From: Crocinitomix algicola
GTDB taxonomy: Bacteria > Bacteroidota > Bacteroidia > Flavobacteriales_D > Crocinitomicaceae
Direction: 5' to 3'
DNA: 64,000 bases
Assembly (NCBI RefSeq): GCF_001661595.2
Contig: NZ_LYPF02000010.1
Coordinates: forward strand, 62,001 to 126,000
Both the position numbers and the translations under genes were made by a program. Positions 45,236 through 54,296 of the stretch are shown here, piece after piece. Below the pieces are notes generated by a model, which worked only from the letters and a program-made list of their open reading frames with translations, did no database searches and was not told the DNA's origin. The first letter of the stretch is position 1, and each line of letters opens with the position of its first letter.

Positions 45236-46600
45236 ATGGCCAACATACTGGTAATTGACGACAACCATGATATCTGCTTATTATTAAAGCGTTATCTTGA
45301 GAAAAAAAAATATTCCGTATCAACTGCTCATTCTGGAAAGGATGGGCTGTTGTTATTTAAGAACAGTAAATTTGATTTGGTTTTATGTGATTTCAGACTT
45401 CCTGATTTTGATGGAATACAATTAATAAACGCGTTAAAAAAGCAACGCCCTGCCTGCGAGGTCATTGTAATTACGGGATACTCTGATGTAAAAATGGCCG
45501 TTCAAGTAATGAAACGTGGCGCATTTGAGTACGTTACAAAACCCATACACCCTGAAGAAATTCTACATTCCATTCAATCCGCTTTAGCGCATAAATCGAA
45601 GAATGACAAGGGAACCTCGTCCGCGAAAAGCAAAAACAAGAAAATTGAACAAGCCTTTGTCATTGGAAAAAGTATTAAAGCAGATCGCATTCAAAAATTA
45701 ATAGAACTAGTTGCTCCTACAGCAATGACTGTAGTTATAACTGGGCAAAGCGGCACGGGTAAAGAAGTAACAGCCAAAACCATTCATAGCAAGAGTACGA
45801 GGGCAAAAGAACGATTAATAGCGGTGGACTGCGGAGCCATTCCAAAAGAAATTGCAGGCAGTGTATTGTTTGGACATGTAAAAGGAGCTTTCACAGGCGC
45901 GTTGACGGATAAAGTTGGACATTTTGAAGCCGCTCATAAGGGAACTTTGTTTTTGGATGAAATCGGAAATCTATCCTATGAAAACCAAATAAAGCTATTG
46001 AGGGTTTTACAGGAACGAAAAATTCAGCGAATCGGTGAAAACAAAAGTCGCCCTATTGACGTTCGAATTATCGCAGCGACTAATGAAGATTTAAAGCAAA
46101 AAGTCGAAAATGGGGAGTTTCGAGAAGATTTATATTACCGATTAACTGAATTTTCAATTGAATTATCACCTTTAAACGAACGAAAAGAAGACTTAATGCT
46201 TTTTGCTGATCATTTGTTAACTCGAGCATCTCAAGAATTAAATAAAACAGTGAATAAATTTGATCCAGAAGTTGTAAAAATTTTTCAATCATATAACTGG
46301 CCAGGAAACTTGCGTGAATTAAAAAATGTAATCAAAAGAGCGACATTACTTTCTACCACAGACACAATAAAAAAAGATACAATACCTCTTGAGATTCAAC
46401 ATTTCAACCTAAAAGTCACAGAATCATCTGAGCGTAACAGCTTAAAGTTAATTGTAGAAAAGGCCGAGAAAAAAGCAATAATAAAAGTCTTAAAAGAAAC
46501 CAATTTTAACAAAAGTAAAACCGCTCAACGACTGGAAATTGACCGTAAAACATTGTATAACAAAATGAAATTATACGGCATTCTAACTGAATCTAAATAA
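45236..46600 (+). CDS. NtrC-type sigma-54-dependent response regulator
   Basis: A 454-residue protein: receiver (D52 in 'LVLCDFRLPD'), an AAA+ domain with Walker A 'GQSGTGKE', the sigma-54-binding 'GAFTGAL' loop, Walker B 'GTLFLDEIGN' and arginine-finger region, and a C-terminal Fis-type helix-turn-helix ('NKSKTAQRLEIDRKTLYNKMK'). It should activate RpoN promoters after phosphorylation, plausibly by the divergent kinase at 41289. Target promoters are not identifiable in this window by eye. Confidence 0.95.
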   Translation: MANILVIDDNHDICLLLKRYLEKKKYSVSTAHSGKDGLLLFKNSKFDLVLCDFRLPDFDGIQLINALKKQRPACEVIVITGYSDVKMAVQVMKRGAFEYVTKPIHPEEILHSIQSALAHKSKNDKGTSSAKSKNKKIEQAFVIGKSIKADRIQKLIELVAPTAMTVVITGQSGTGKEVTAKTIHSKSTRAKERLIAVDCGAIPKEIAGSVLFGHVKGAFTGALTDKVGHFEAAHKGTLFLDEIGNLSYENQIKLLRVLQERKIQRIGENKSRPIDVRIIAATNEDLKQKVENGEFREDLYYRLTEFSIELSPLNERKEDLMLFADHLLTRASQELNKTVNKFDPEVVKIFQSYNWPGNLRELKNVIKRATLLSTTDTIKKDTIPLEIQHFNLKVTESSERNSLKLIVEKAEKKAIIKVLKETNFNKSKTAQRLEIDRKTLYNKMKLYGILTESK

Positions 46601-46615
46601 ATTTTGCAACGCAGC

Positions 46616-47539
46616 ATGAAGACCTTTTTTAATTCCTTTTTAACCATTACAAAAACAACATTTAAAGGGTTTGACAATCATAATTTAATGACATTTGCAG
46701 CGGGAATAGCATTCTATACTATTTTTTCTCTTCCTGGTTTATTAATTACAATCATAGTAACTGCCGGATTTTTCCTTGGACAAGAGGCTGTAGAAGGAGA
46801 ACTTATTAGCCAATTAGAAGGGTTAATAGGAACAAGTTCGGCAGCATCAGTGCAAGGAATTATTAAAAACATTCAATTATCTGGAGATTTTTCGTTAAAA
46901 ACAGCTTTTGGTATTGGCACTTTATTATTTTCTGCGACGACTATTTTCATAACACTTCAAGAAGCCTTAAACAGAATTTGGGATGTAGTAGCTGTACCTG
47001 AGCGAGGATTTGTCAAGTTCATTTTCAACCGTGTAATTTCTTTTGGGATGATAATTTCACTTGGATTTATTCTACTCGTTTCATTATTGTTGGACACTCT
47101 ACTTTCTTTGTTTTTCGACAGAATTGAAGAAGTTACTGGAAAAGAAACTAGCTTTTGGATTGATTTTTCTTCGCATTTTAGTACCATTCTAATTGTTTTT
47201 ATTGTGATAAGTCTACTCTTTAAACTATTACCTGATGTTCAATTAAAATGGCGCGATGTTATCATGGCATCATTAATCACAACGGGGTTTTTAATGGTTG
47301 GAAATTATGGAATTGGTGCCTATATAAAGAATAGTAATTTTACTGAAACCTATGATGCCGCCGGCTCAATAATCATTATTCTTGTTTGGGTTTATTATTC
47401 CACTGTAGTAGTTTTACTCGGTGCTGAGATTACTAGAGCAATAATGATTTACAATCGCAAACCTATACGGCCTGCAAAAGGAGCAAAAAAAATCTCTTTA
47501 CAAACGATGGATTATGACGAATATAAATCCAACTTATAG
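46616..47539 (+). CDS. YihY/BrkB family inner-membrane protein (second copy)
   Basis: A 307-residue membrane protein with six hydrophobic spans: 'NLMTFAAGIAFYTIFSLPGLL' near the start, 'TTIFITLQEALNRIWDV' and 'NYGIGAYIKNSNFTETYDAAGSIIIILVWVYYSTVVVLLGAEITRA' are the conserved BrkB blocks. Start at ATG 46616, 15 bases after the regulator; a TTG four codons earlier is less likely. This copy resembles typical BrkB more than the one at 15672 and ends the stress cluster. Confidence 0.88.
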   Translation: MKTFFNSFLTITKTTFKGFDNHNLMTFAAGIAFYTIFSLPGLLITIIVTAGFFLGQEAVEGELISQLEGLIGTSSAASVQGIIKNIQLSGDFSLKTAFGIGTLLFSATTIFITLQEALNRIWDVVAVPERGFVKFIFNRVISFGMIISLGFILLVSLLLDTLLSLFFDRIEEVTGKETSFWIDFSSHFSTILIVFIVISLLFKLLPDVQLKWRDVIMASLITTGFLMVGNYGIGAYIKNSNFTETYDAAGSIIIILVWVYYSTVVVLLGAEITRAIMIYNRKPIRPAKGAKKISLQTMDYDEYKSNL

Positions 47540-47634
47540 GAACAAATTTAAATTCCAATCAATTTTCTAAAAAGAAATTATTGCATTTAAGTTGTTTATA
47601 TTTACGCTACCAACAATTCTCAAATTATTTAAGA

Positions 47635-48087
47635 ATGAAATATTTTATAATTGCTTTTATTTTAATATTCTCTGTGAGTTCCTGTGCTAAAAAACGCGCA
47701 GAAAAACAGGCAAAAGAAGATGAAACTATTATTCAAAACTATATTGCTAAACATGAATTAGAAGCTACTGCAACAGGTTCCGGTCTATATTATACCGTTG
47801 AAACACCGGGTGAAGGAGCAAGTTGCGACGCTAACTCAACTGTTAGAGTGGCTTATAAAGGTTATTTAACCAGTGGAACTGTATTTGATGAAAGCGAACC
47901 CGAGGGCGCCACTTTTGGCCTATTAGAAGTTATAGAAGGATGGACTGAAGGTATTCCACTCTACAAAGAAGGAGGAAAAGGAACCCTAATCATACCTTCT
48001 GCTTTAGGTTATGGAGAAAACGGTCGTGGAACCATCCCTGATAATGCCGTCTTAATTTTTGATATTGAATTAATCGAAGTTCTGTAA
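47635..48087 (+). CDS. FKBP-type peptidyl-prolyl isomerase lipoprotein
   Basis: A 150-residue protein: lipoprotein signal peptide (lipobox 'VSSC', about C17), charged linker and FKBP domain ('VRVAYKGYLTSGTVFDES', 'VIEGWTEGIPLYKEGGKGTLIIPSALGYGENGRGTIPDNAVLIFDIELIEV'). All residues of the FKBP binding pocket visible by motif (Y, F-D, W, Y, F) are kept, so it should be an active periplasmic foldase. The start is the ATG at 47635, as the longer TTG frame lacks a signal peptide. Confidence 0.92.
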   Translation: MKYFIIAFILIFSVSSCAKKRAEKQAKEDETIIQNYIAKHELEATATGSGLYYTVETPGEGASCDANSTVRVAYKGYLTSGTVFDESEPEGATFGLLEVIEGWTEGIPLYKEGGKGTLIIPSALGYGENGRGTIPDNAVLIFDIELIEVL

Positions 48088-48116
48088 GCGTTTACAGTCA
48101 ACAACGTCAAATAGCC

Positions 48117-48401
48117 ATGGAAACTAAAAACGCTAACTATCAACCAATTGATTGTGGCTACTTTGATTACATGGAACATTACGCCACGTTAAAAAAACCG
48201 ATAACAATTCGATATTTTGAAAATGAAGATATCGTTGAATTAAAACACCAAGTTATCATTAACTTAAGTGGAGGCAGAAATGGTGAATATATACATGTTA
48301 GAATAAATGGAACTGAACAAAAAATTCGCATGGATAAAATCATATCTGTCGATGGTGTAGAGGCAGCGAATTTTTCTTCTCAAAACTGTTCGAATAAGTA
48401 A
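48117..48401 (+). CDS. Rof-like Rho-binding antiterminator
   Basis: A 94-residue soluble protein resembling Rof/YaeO: the N-terminal 'YQPIDCGYFDYMEHYATLKKP' fits Rof's 'YQPINCDDYDNLE', followed by an Sm-like beta barrel ('VELKHQVIINLSGG', 'EYIHVRINGTEQKIRMDKIISVDG'; E. coli has 'LRLDKITSF'). Rof binds the RNA channel of the Rho hexamer and blocks termination. It is 29 bases behind the FKBP lipoprotein gene and probably co-transcribed. Function in Bacteroidota is untested. Confidence 0.75.
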   Translation: METKNANYQPIDCGYFDYMEHYATLKKPITIRYFENEDIVELKHQVIINLSGGRNGEYIHVRINGTEQKIRMDKIISVDGVEAANFSSQNCSNK

Positions 48402-48454
48402 TCAATAAAATTGTTAAACTTTTCTTTTACCGACTAACTTTTAATTTATAGCCG

Positions 48455-48462
48455 TAATTTTG
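48455..48462 (+). promoter_or_regulatory. -7 box of the VCBS surface protein
   Basis: TAATTTTG is an exact TAnnTTTG, 25 bases before the ATG at 48488. No clear -33 partner. Confidence 0.4.
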
Positions 48463-48487
48463 TCATTCAATAATTAACAATTACGAC

Positions 48488-49834
48488 ATGAAAAAATTCC
48501 TACCCTACTCCATACTTACTATCTTCTTGTGGTTTTCTGCCAATAGTTTTGCACAGATTTGCGAAACAACGTCCATAGAGTCAGGTTTAGATCAGCCTTC
48601 TAAAATCATTACCTGTGATTTCAATGGAGATGGCTATGAAGACATCGTTTACCTTAATTCTAACAATTATGACTTGGAATGGAAAAAGAACAATGGAAGT
48701 GATACTTTTGGTGCAGCAACAGGTTTAGTTGGTGATGCTGAGATTACTTTCTTAACATCTGCAGATTTAAATAATGACGGATATGATGAAATAATAATTA
48801 CGACCTCATCAACTATCTATTATATAATGTACACTGGACCGGGCACAATTGAGTTTGAAGACATTTACACAATACCTGTACTTTATCATATTGATGCAAT
48901 TTCTACGGGAGACTTCAATAATGATGGTTACGATGGTTTAGTTGTTGGATATTCGAGAACATCAACCCTACATGCCATTGTAGATGTAATTAAAAACGAT
49001 GAACTGGATCTTTCTTTACAAGAGATTTACGAAGGAACGATAGGTACGGTGAGCGACCTTGTCATTGGCGATATTACTGGTAATAATAGAAATGATATAG
49101 CCATGGCTGGCTACAATAATTTTTGGTTTAGAAACAACGGAAGTGGTACATTTCTGCCTCATACGACTATAAGCTCAGCATCTTCAGATTTTGGTCGAAT
49201 TGCCCTCCATGATTATGACAACGATGATGATATTGAACTCGTTGTACTAAATAATTCAGGAAATCTAATCGCGTATGGAATAGACATTACTGGAGAAGGC
49301 TGGCTTTATGACCCCATAAATTTATTATCAGGTTTACCGAGCGAACCTGTTAGTTTCGAGCACACATCATTAGACGGAAAAGACGTTCTTTATATATCCT
49401 CAAACACCGAATTAATTGGTCTTGAACACGAGGGTGATACTTACACGGAAACGACTTATTGTTCCGAAATTTCAATAGTTGGCGGAACAGCATTGTTTCA
49501 CAAAGCAGACGGCTTAATTGAGTTAATTTACACTGATAATTCAAGCGGAACTATTGAAAAGATAAATGAGCCGAAAACAAACAATATTGAAAAATTTGAA
49601 TTCGTTAATTGGAAGATATATCCCAATCCTACAACCGATAGAATTATGTTAGATGGACTTGAAATCAACGAGATTTCACACATACAAGTACTAAATAACT
49701 TAGGTCAAATAACACCTGTAATACTAAATCAAGATGGCACTATTGAACTAAGCGACTTACCAAGCGGAATTTATCATTTGATCGTTTACAGCCATTCAAA
49801 TAGTGTTTCATCAAGAAACTTCATAAAAGAATAA
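48488..49834 (+). CDS. Secreted VCBS/FG-GAP repeat protein with T9SS sorting domain
   Basis: A 448-residue protein: signal peptide (1-23), then FG-GAP/VCBS repeats with Ca-binding loops 'DFNGDGYEDIVY', 'DLNNDGYDEIII', 'DFNNDGYDGLVV', and more decayed loops later ('DITGNNRNDIAM', 'DYDNDDDIELVV'), forming a propeller. The C-terminal T9SS type A sorting domain begins at 'KIYPNPTTDRIML'. Probably a surface or released binding protein; the ligand is unknown. Converges with the radical SAM gene four bases away. Confidence 0.87.
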   Translation: MKKFLPYSILTIFLWFSANSFAQICETTSIESGLDQPSKIITCDFNGDGYEDIVYLNSNNYDLEWKKNNGSDTFGAATGLVGDAEITFLTSADLNNDGYDEIIITTSSTIYYIMYTGPGTIEFEDIYTIPVLYHIDAISTGDFNNDGYDGLVVGYSRTSTLHAIVDVIKNDELDLSLQEIYEGTIGTVSDLVIGDITGNNRNDIAMAGYNNFWFRNNGSGTFLPHTTISSASSDFGRIALHDYDNDDDIELVVLNNSGNLIAYGIDITGEGWLYDPINLLSGLPSEPVSFEHTSLDGKDVLYISSNTELIGLEHEGDTYTETTYCSEISIVGGTALFHKADGLIELIYTDNSSGTIEKINEPKTNNIEKFEFVNWKIYPNPTTDRIMLDGLEINEISHIQVLNNLGQITPVILNQDGTIELSDLPSGIYHLIVYSHSNSVSSRNFIKE

Positions 49835-49838
49835 ACCT

Positions 49839-50732
49839 TTAAATAATACTCCTTTTGATTTGGTATTGCTGATGCAATTCTTTCATTTTATTATCAAATG
49901 CTAATCGATAATAAAGTGGCAACTCACTACTGAACGCAAAATAATTCAAGTATCTTTTATATAAATGGGGATAATGTTTCTCAATTGCTCTGAGGACTAA
50001 AGTTTTACTATCCCCTTTATTTTGCCCAAAAAGTGTAATAGTCGCTGGCAAAATATAATCGACTTTTAACTTGGAAAACGTAAGGTAAAATTCATCAAGT
50101 GCCTCCTTAGTATCCGAGATAAAGGGTAATAATGGCATCAAGCTAACACCGGTCTTAAAAGACTCCTCTGTAATTTGGGCTAACGCTTTTAGTCGTTGAG
50201 AGGGAGGATTTGCTCCCGACTCAAAAATCTTTGCAACCTCATCATCCAACGTAGAGAATGAAAATGAAACGATGGTTCCACCATTGAGTTTTCCATCTAA
50301 ATCAGTAGGCAAAACAGCTGTGTGATGAATCTCCCGAAGTAAATCAACATCACGAAGTACATTATGAGACTTCGTAATTATATGAACAGGAAACTTATAT
50401 TTTAAGATTATCTTTAACGCTTCACGCGTCAATTGGATGTGTTCATCAACGTCAAGATATGGGTCTGTTGCGGAAGATAATACAATAAAACCATACTGTT
50501 TTTTCTTAGCACGATTAAATAATTGTCGATCCAATACCGCTAAAGAATTTACTTTTCTAGTGAGCTTTTCTGCTAGATTTACACCATATTTTGATCCCCT
50601 GATATAACAGTACAAGCAGTTGAACGAACAACTACTATAAAGATTGAGCGTATAATCATCCAAAAACCAGGAGTCTCGCTGTTTTGTTTTGTTTAAGACT
50701 GATTTAACCTCTTTTTCGCGAAGCATAAGCAT
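49839..50732 (-). CDS. SPL-like radical SAM protein
   Basis: A 297-residue protein with the motif 'SSCSFNCLYCYIRG' (C35, C39, C42). Conserved 'IVLSSATDPYLDVDEHIQLTREAL' and 'VHIITKSHNVLRDVDLL' are shared with the spore photoproduct lyase-like (SplB/Rv2578c-type) radical SAM group. No spores are made by this phylum, so it may repair another DNA or RNA lesion. It overlaps an AlkD-like gene by 29 bases and heads towards the end of a repair-gene run. Confidence 0.82.
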   Translation of the reverse strand: MLMLREKEVKSVLNKTKQRDSWFLDDYTLNLYSSCSFNCLYCYIRGSKYGVNLAEKLTRKVNSLAVLDRQLFNRAKKKQYGFIVLSSATDPYLDVDEHIQLTREALKIILKYKFPVHIITKSHNVLRDVDLLREIHHTAVLPTDLDGKLNGGTIVSFSFSTLDDEVAKIFESGANPPSQRLKALAQITEESFKTGVSLMPLLPFISDTKEALDEFYLTFSKLKVDYILPATITLFGQNKGDSKTLVLRAIEKHYPHLYKRYLNYFAFSSELPLYYRLAFDNKMKELHQQYQIKRSII

Positions 50733-51435
50733 GTCGATTTAGACCAATTTCAATTTTTTTTTGAAACCATTGAGGTGTTTTAGAAGCATCAATCATCGCT
50801 TTATATTTAGTAATGATATTCGGATGAAATTTAGCAGTTGTCTTTGCTGCCCAACCAATACCTTGTTTAACCTGATAATTTTTATCTTCAGTCATACCTA
50901 AAAGCCATCGAAAAATCTGCTCCACTTTTTCACCTTCCAAATTCTTTTTGATTGCATAGTGAGCACCAGCGCCTAAAGCCCTCTTCACCCAAAAATTACC
51001 ACGCTGACCAAAAGTATGGAACAAGCTATAACCAGCATCAAAATCCACCAACAAACCAACACCAAAAACGCGTTCTCCAATTAAATCCGCAACATACCAA
51101 GCGTCCCCATCAGCAATTACAGTTTTTGCCTTTTCGAAAGCAAACGTATAATTTTTGTGTAAATGAAATTGAAGCAGAATACCAATGATCACATTTCCCC
51201 CTTCCGTCTTGCGCAAAACCATTGCATCTATCCATAAAAGTTGATCTTTAAATGACATAATTTTTGTCATTGTCGATGCGATATACTCTAACAAAGGAAA
51301 CTTTACTTTATGCACTAAAATACGTTCGTGCATAAAGTTGGTATAATGATCAACCCCTTTACATTGATAGGTACTAATTGCCTCCTCAATTATTGGGTTT
51401 ATATCCGATTTTCGCGTGTAGAGCCTTTGAATCAT
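50704..51435 (-). CDS. AlkD-like DNA alkylation repair protein
   Basis: A 243-residue, all-helical HEAT-repeat protein of the DNA-alkylation-repair (AlkC/AlkD) superfamily: 'DAWYVADLIGERVFG', 'FWVKRALGAGAHYAIKK', 'VKQGIGWAAKTTAKFHPNII'. AlkD releases cationic alkylated bases without base flipping. The family's W-D pair appears as 'DAWYVAD'. The ATG at 51435 is five bases after the xseB stop; a GTG just upstream is possible. Its position between xseB and the SPL-like gene suggests a repair operon. Confidence 0.78.
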   Translation of the reverse strand: MIQRLYTRKSDINPIIEEAISTYQCKGVDHYTNFMHERILVHKVKFPLLEYIASTMTKIMSFKDQLLWIDAMVLRKTEGGNVIIGILLQFHLHKNYTFAFEKAKTVIADGDAWYVADLIGERVFGVGLLVDFDAGYSLFHTFGQRGNFWVKRALGAGAHYAIKKNLEGEKVEQIFRWLLGMTEDKNYQVKQGIGWAAKTTAKFHPNIITKYKAMIDASKTPQWFQKKIEIGLNRHAYASRKRG

Positions 51436-51440
51436 CACAA

Positions 51441-51671
51441 CTAGAATGGTTCTGCTTCATCTGAAGATTCAGGGCGGATAATTTTATTTATTTCCTCTTC
51501 GGTTGCATCCAGTTTTTCACGACAAAAATCAACCAGTAATTTTGCCATTTTAACTTTGCTTGCCAACTCATCGATTGTAATTTCTTTACGCTCTAGAAGG
51601 CGAACAATTTCCTGCAATTGTTCAAGGGCCTCATCGTATTTTAATTTCGGATCTAATTTAATTTCTTTCAT
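51441..51671 (-). CDS. xseB: Exodeoxyribonuclease VII small subunit
   Basis: A 76-residue helical protein with the XseB pattern 'YDEALEQLQEIVRLLERKEITIDELASKVKMAKLLVDFCREKLDATEEEI'. Several copies bind each XseA. It follows xseA with a four-base gap. Confidence 0.93.
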   Translation of the reverse strand: MKEIKLDPKLKYDEALEQLQEIVRLLERKEITIDELASKVKMAKLLVDFCREKLDATEEEINKIIRPESSDEAEPF

Positions 51672-51675
51672 AACA

Positions 51676-53055
51676 CTATTGCTCTTTCACTGATTTCACC
51701 TCACTAATAATCAACCTACTATCAGTTAATGTTTTTAACTCTGCTCCTAATAATTCTCCAGTATATTTTTGCACATCAATATTTTCTATTGTTGATAGTG
51801 TATAGCCTTTTTTTAATAGAGACTCAGGGTTTAAATAAGTTAATAACTCTTCTTGATTTTTTAATCCAATTCTATTTCGTTCTATGGTATTTTTTGCATG
51901 AACTTGTATTGTTTCATACGGAGCAATTAATTCTGTACTTTTTTTAAGATTCACAAAATTCAGGGCGAAATTCGCGGCTTGATTTAATTGTAAATTTAAG
52001 TTAAACCGTTGATCATCCAATAAATCATGAGCAGCAATACGTAAATCATGTAAAATATCACGCATTTGATGATTTTCATCTTTTAAAAGCACTTGCGTGT
52101 AATGCACCAAATATTTACTCGTATGATTAAATTCATCCTTAAACTGACCTATCATACCCAATGCAATTTTAATCACCGCATCAAAACCGGATTGAAGTTC
52201 TGATCGAAAAACACCAGCTCGTTGATATAAAAATTTTGCGACTGCCGTTGGTGTAATTTGATGATTAAATGCCACAATATCAGCAACCACCTCATCAGTT
52301 TCATGCCCTATTCCCGTAATTACTGGAATTTTTGATTCGGCTATTTCTCTAGCAATTGCATATTCATTAAAAACATTCAAATCCATTTTACTTCCCCCAC
52401 CACGTACCAAAACAATAACATCAACATTATAATTTTGTGCGTTTTGAATTGCTTTTACCACCTCATTAATCGCTCTTTCACCTTGAACAGTAGCAGGGAA
52501 CTCTTTAACCTTAAAATTTGTATAAATAGCATTAGATGTTAACTCAGACAAAAAATCACGATAACCAGAAGTATTTGGCGACCCGATTAATGCTATTTTT
52601 TTGATGATAGCCGGTAGATAAAGTTGTTTTTGTAAAACGAATAGTCCTTCATTTTTAAGTCTTTCTATTGTCGCTTTTTTCTGCTTTTCTATTTCCCCAT
52701 ACGTTATGGTTGGATCAACATTTAGAATATTCAGTTTCAGTCCATAAATTGTATGAAATTCGATTCGAACATCCAACAACACTTTGTTACCCGCTTTAAA
52801 AATGGTAACCAATTCGCCATTTAAGTCTTGATTTACCCTGTTAAAAGTAGAAAACCACATATTTGCTGACATTTCAGCCACACGTTTTCCATCTTTAGAA
52901 TCAGCTAAATCGAGATAATAATGACCATTTTTTTCTTGACATTTTGTGATTTCGGCAATCACCCAGAATGATTTAAGTGCAAAATTATCCCTGATAAACC
53001 CTTCTAAAGATCTATTAAGTGCTGCAAGCGGGTATATTTTTCTGTTATCTTTCAC
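51676..53055 (-). CDS. xseA: Exodeoxyribonuclease VII large subunit
   Basis: A 459-residue XseA: N-terminal OB-fold ('FWVIAEITKCQEKNGHYYLDLAD'), catalytic part with 'IALIGSPNTSGYRDFL', 'NVDVIVLVRGGGSKMDLNVFNEYAIAREIAESKIPVITGIGHETDEVVADIVA', and a coiled-coil tail. It degrades single-stranded DNA to oligonucleotides. The start is GTG at 53055 ('MKDNRKIYPLAALN'). Confidence 0.95.
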   Translation of the reverse strand: MKDNRKIYPLAALNRSLEGFIRDNFALKSFWVIAEITKCQEKNGHYYLDLADSKDGKRVAEMSANMWFSTFNRVNQDLNGELVTIFKAGNKVLLDVRIEFHTIYGLKLNILNVDPTITYGEIEKQKKATIERLKNEGLFVLQKQLYLPAIIKKIALIGSPNTSGYRDFLSELTSNAIYTNFKVKEFPATVQGERAINEVVKAIQNAQNYNVDVIVLVRGGGSKMDLNVFNEYAIAREIAESKIPVITGIGHETDEVVADIVAFNHQITPTAVAKFLYQRAGVFRSELQSGFDAVIKIALGMIGQFKDEFNHTSKYLVHYTQVLLKDENHQMRDILHDLRIAAHDLLDDQRFNLNLQLNQAANFALNFVNLKKSTELIAPYETIQVHAKNTIERNRIGLKNQEELLTYLNPESLLKKGYTLSTIENIDVQKYTGELLGAELKTLTDSRLIISEVKSVKEQ

Positions 53056-53164
53056 CTCTTAATTAAAAATAAAAGTACGTAAAATCCAGTAGGGACTTTG
53101 AACTTCTAATTTTATCAATCTTACTTCTACCTAAGACGAAATACCCTTCCTTAAGAAATTGTAT

Positions 53165-54133
53165 TTAATAACCAATTTTAGCTCTTACTCTGGCCAAGAC
53201 ATCATTTGCTACTCCCCTTGCTTTCTCAGCTCCTTTTTCAAGTATTACATCCAATTCATTCGTGTTTTCCATGTAATAATTGAATTTAGTCCGTTCTTCC
53301 ACGAATTCGGTTAAAATATATTCGAGTATCGCCTTTTTAGTATGACCAAAACCCCATCCTCCTTTCACATAGTTTTCGCGCATTTTTTCAACTTCATTTG
53401 GCTTTGCTAGTTGCGAATAAATTTTAAATGCATTACATGAATCTGGATCTTTTGGGTCCTCCAACGGTGTACTATCCGTAACGATACTATTCACCTGTTT
53501 TTTAAGTTGTTTTTCTGGTAGAAACAAATTAATATAATTTCCTCGAGATTTTGACATTTTGTGGCCATCAGTCCCAGGAATTAACATTGCATCTTTTCGA
53601 ACGGAAGCTTCTGGTATCACAAAAGTTTCACCCATTTGATGATTAAAACGACTAGCTACATCCCGTGTAATTTCGAGGTGCTGTTCTTGATCCTTTCCTA
53701 CCGGAACATACTGAGCATCATAAAGCAATATATCAGCTGCCATCAACATTGGATAAGTAAACAAACCTGCATTCACATCTTGTAACCGATCCGCTTTATC
53801 TTTAAAGGAATGAGCAAGAGTCAATCGTTGAAAAGGAAAAAAGCAAGATAAATACCACGTTAATTCCGCAGTTTGAGGCACATCACTTTGACGATAAAAA
53901 ATTGTTTTATCAATATCTAAACCAAAGGCGAGCCAAGTTGCTGCAACACTATATGTATTGTTACGCAACTCTTCGTTGTCTTTGATTTGTGTGAGAGAAT
54001 GCAAATTGGCAATAAAAATAAATGAGTCATTCCCATCTTGACCAGCCATTTCAATCGCTGGTCTAATTGCCCCCAAAATATTCCCCATATGCGGAACACC
54101 AGTACTTTGCACACCTGTTAAAATTCGTGCCAT
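53165..54133 (-). CDS. trpS: Tryptophan-tRNA ligase
   Basis: A 322-residue class I synthetase with the HIGH-like 'GVPHMGNILGA' and 'KMSKSRGNYINL'. The adenylate site 'PVGKDQEQHLEITRDVASRFN' and 'HSFKDKADR' are typical for bacterial TrpRS. Length is normal. Single gene; a -7 box TATTTTTG on the minus strand (54181-54188) is 47 bases upstream. Confidence 0.96.
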   Translation of the reverse strand: MARILTGVQSTGVPHMGNILGAIRPAIEMAGQDGNDSFIFIANLHSLTQIKDNEELRNNTYSVAATWLAFGLDIDKTIFYRQSDVPQTAELTWYLSCFFPFQRLTLAHSFKDKADRLQDVNAGLFTYPMLMAADILLYDAQYVPVGKDQEQHLEITRDVASRFNHQMGETFVIPEASVRKDAMLIPGTDGHKMSKSRGNYINLFLPEKQLKKQVNSIVTDSTPLEDPKDPDSCNAFKIYSQLAKPNEVEKMRENYVKGGWGFGHTKKAILEYILTEFVEERTKFNYYMENTNELDVILEKGAEKARGVANDVLARVRAKIGY

Positions 54134-54281
54134 TTTTTTAATTCATTTTAATTTTTGAAGTAACTACTTCGATTATCCTTCAAAAATATGAATTATCGAG
54201 CAATGATTTTTTAGAAAAAGAATATAATTTATGAATGCTGTTAGATATTGAATCAAAAGGTTATTTAGAATGAATTTTAAT

Positions 54282-54289
54282 TAACTTTG
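54282..54289 (+). promoter_or_regulatory. -7 box of the plsC-like gene, seven bases from the ATG
   Basis: TAACTTTG is an exact TAnnTTTG; the ATG at 54297 follows after TTAGGCA. No strong -33 TTTG at the usual distance. Fits the short-leader pattern. Confidence 0.5.
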
Positions 54290-54296
54290 TTAGGCA

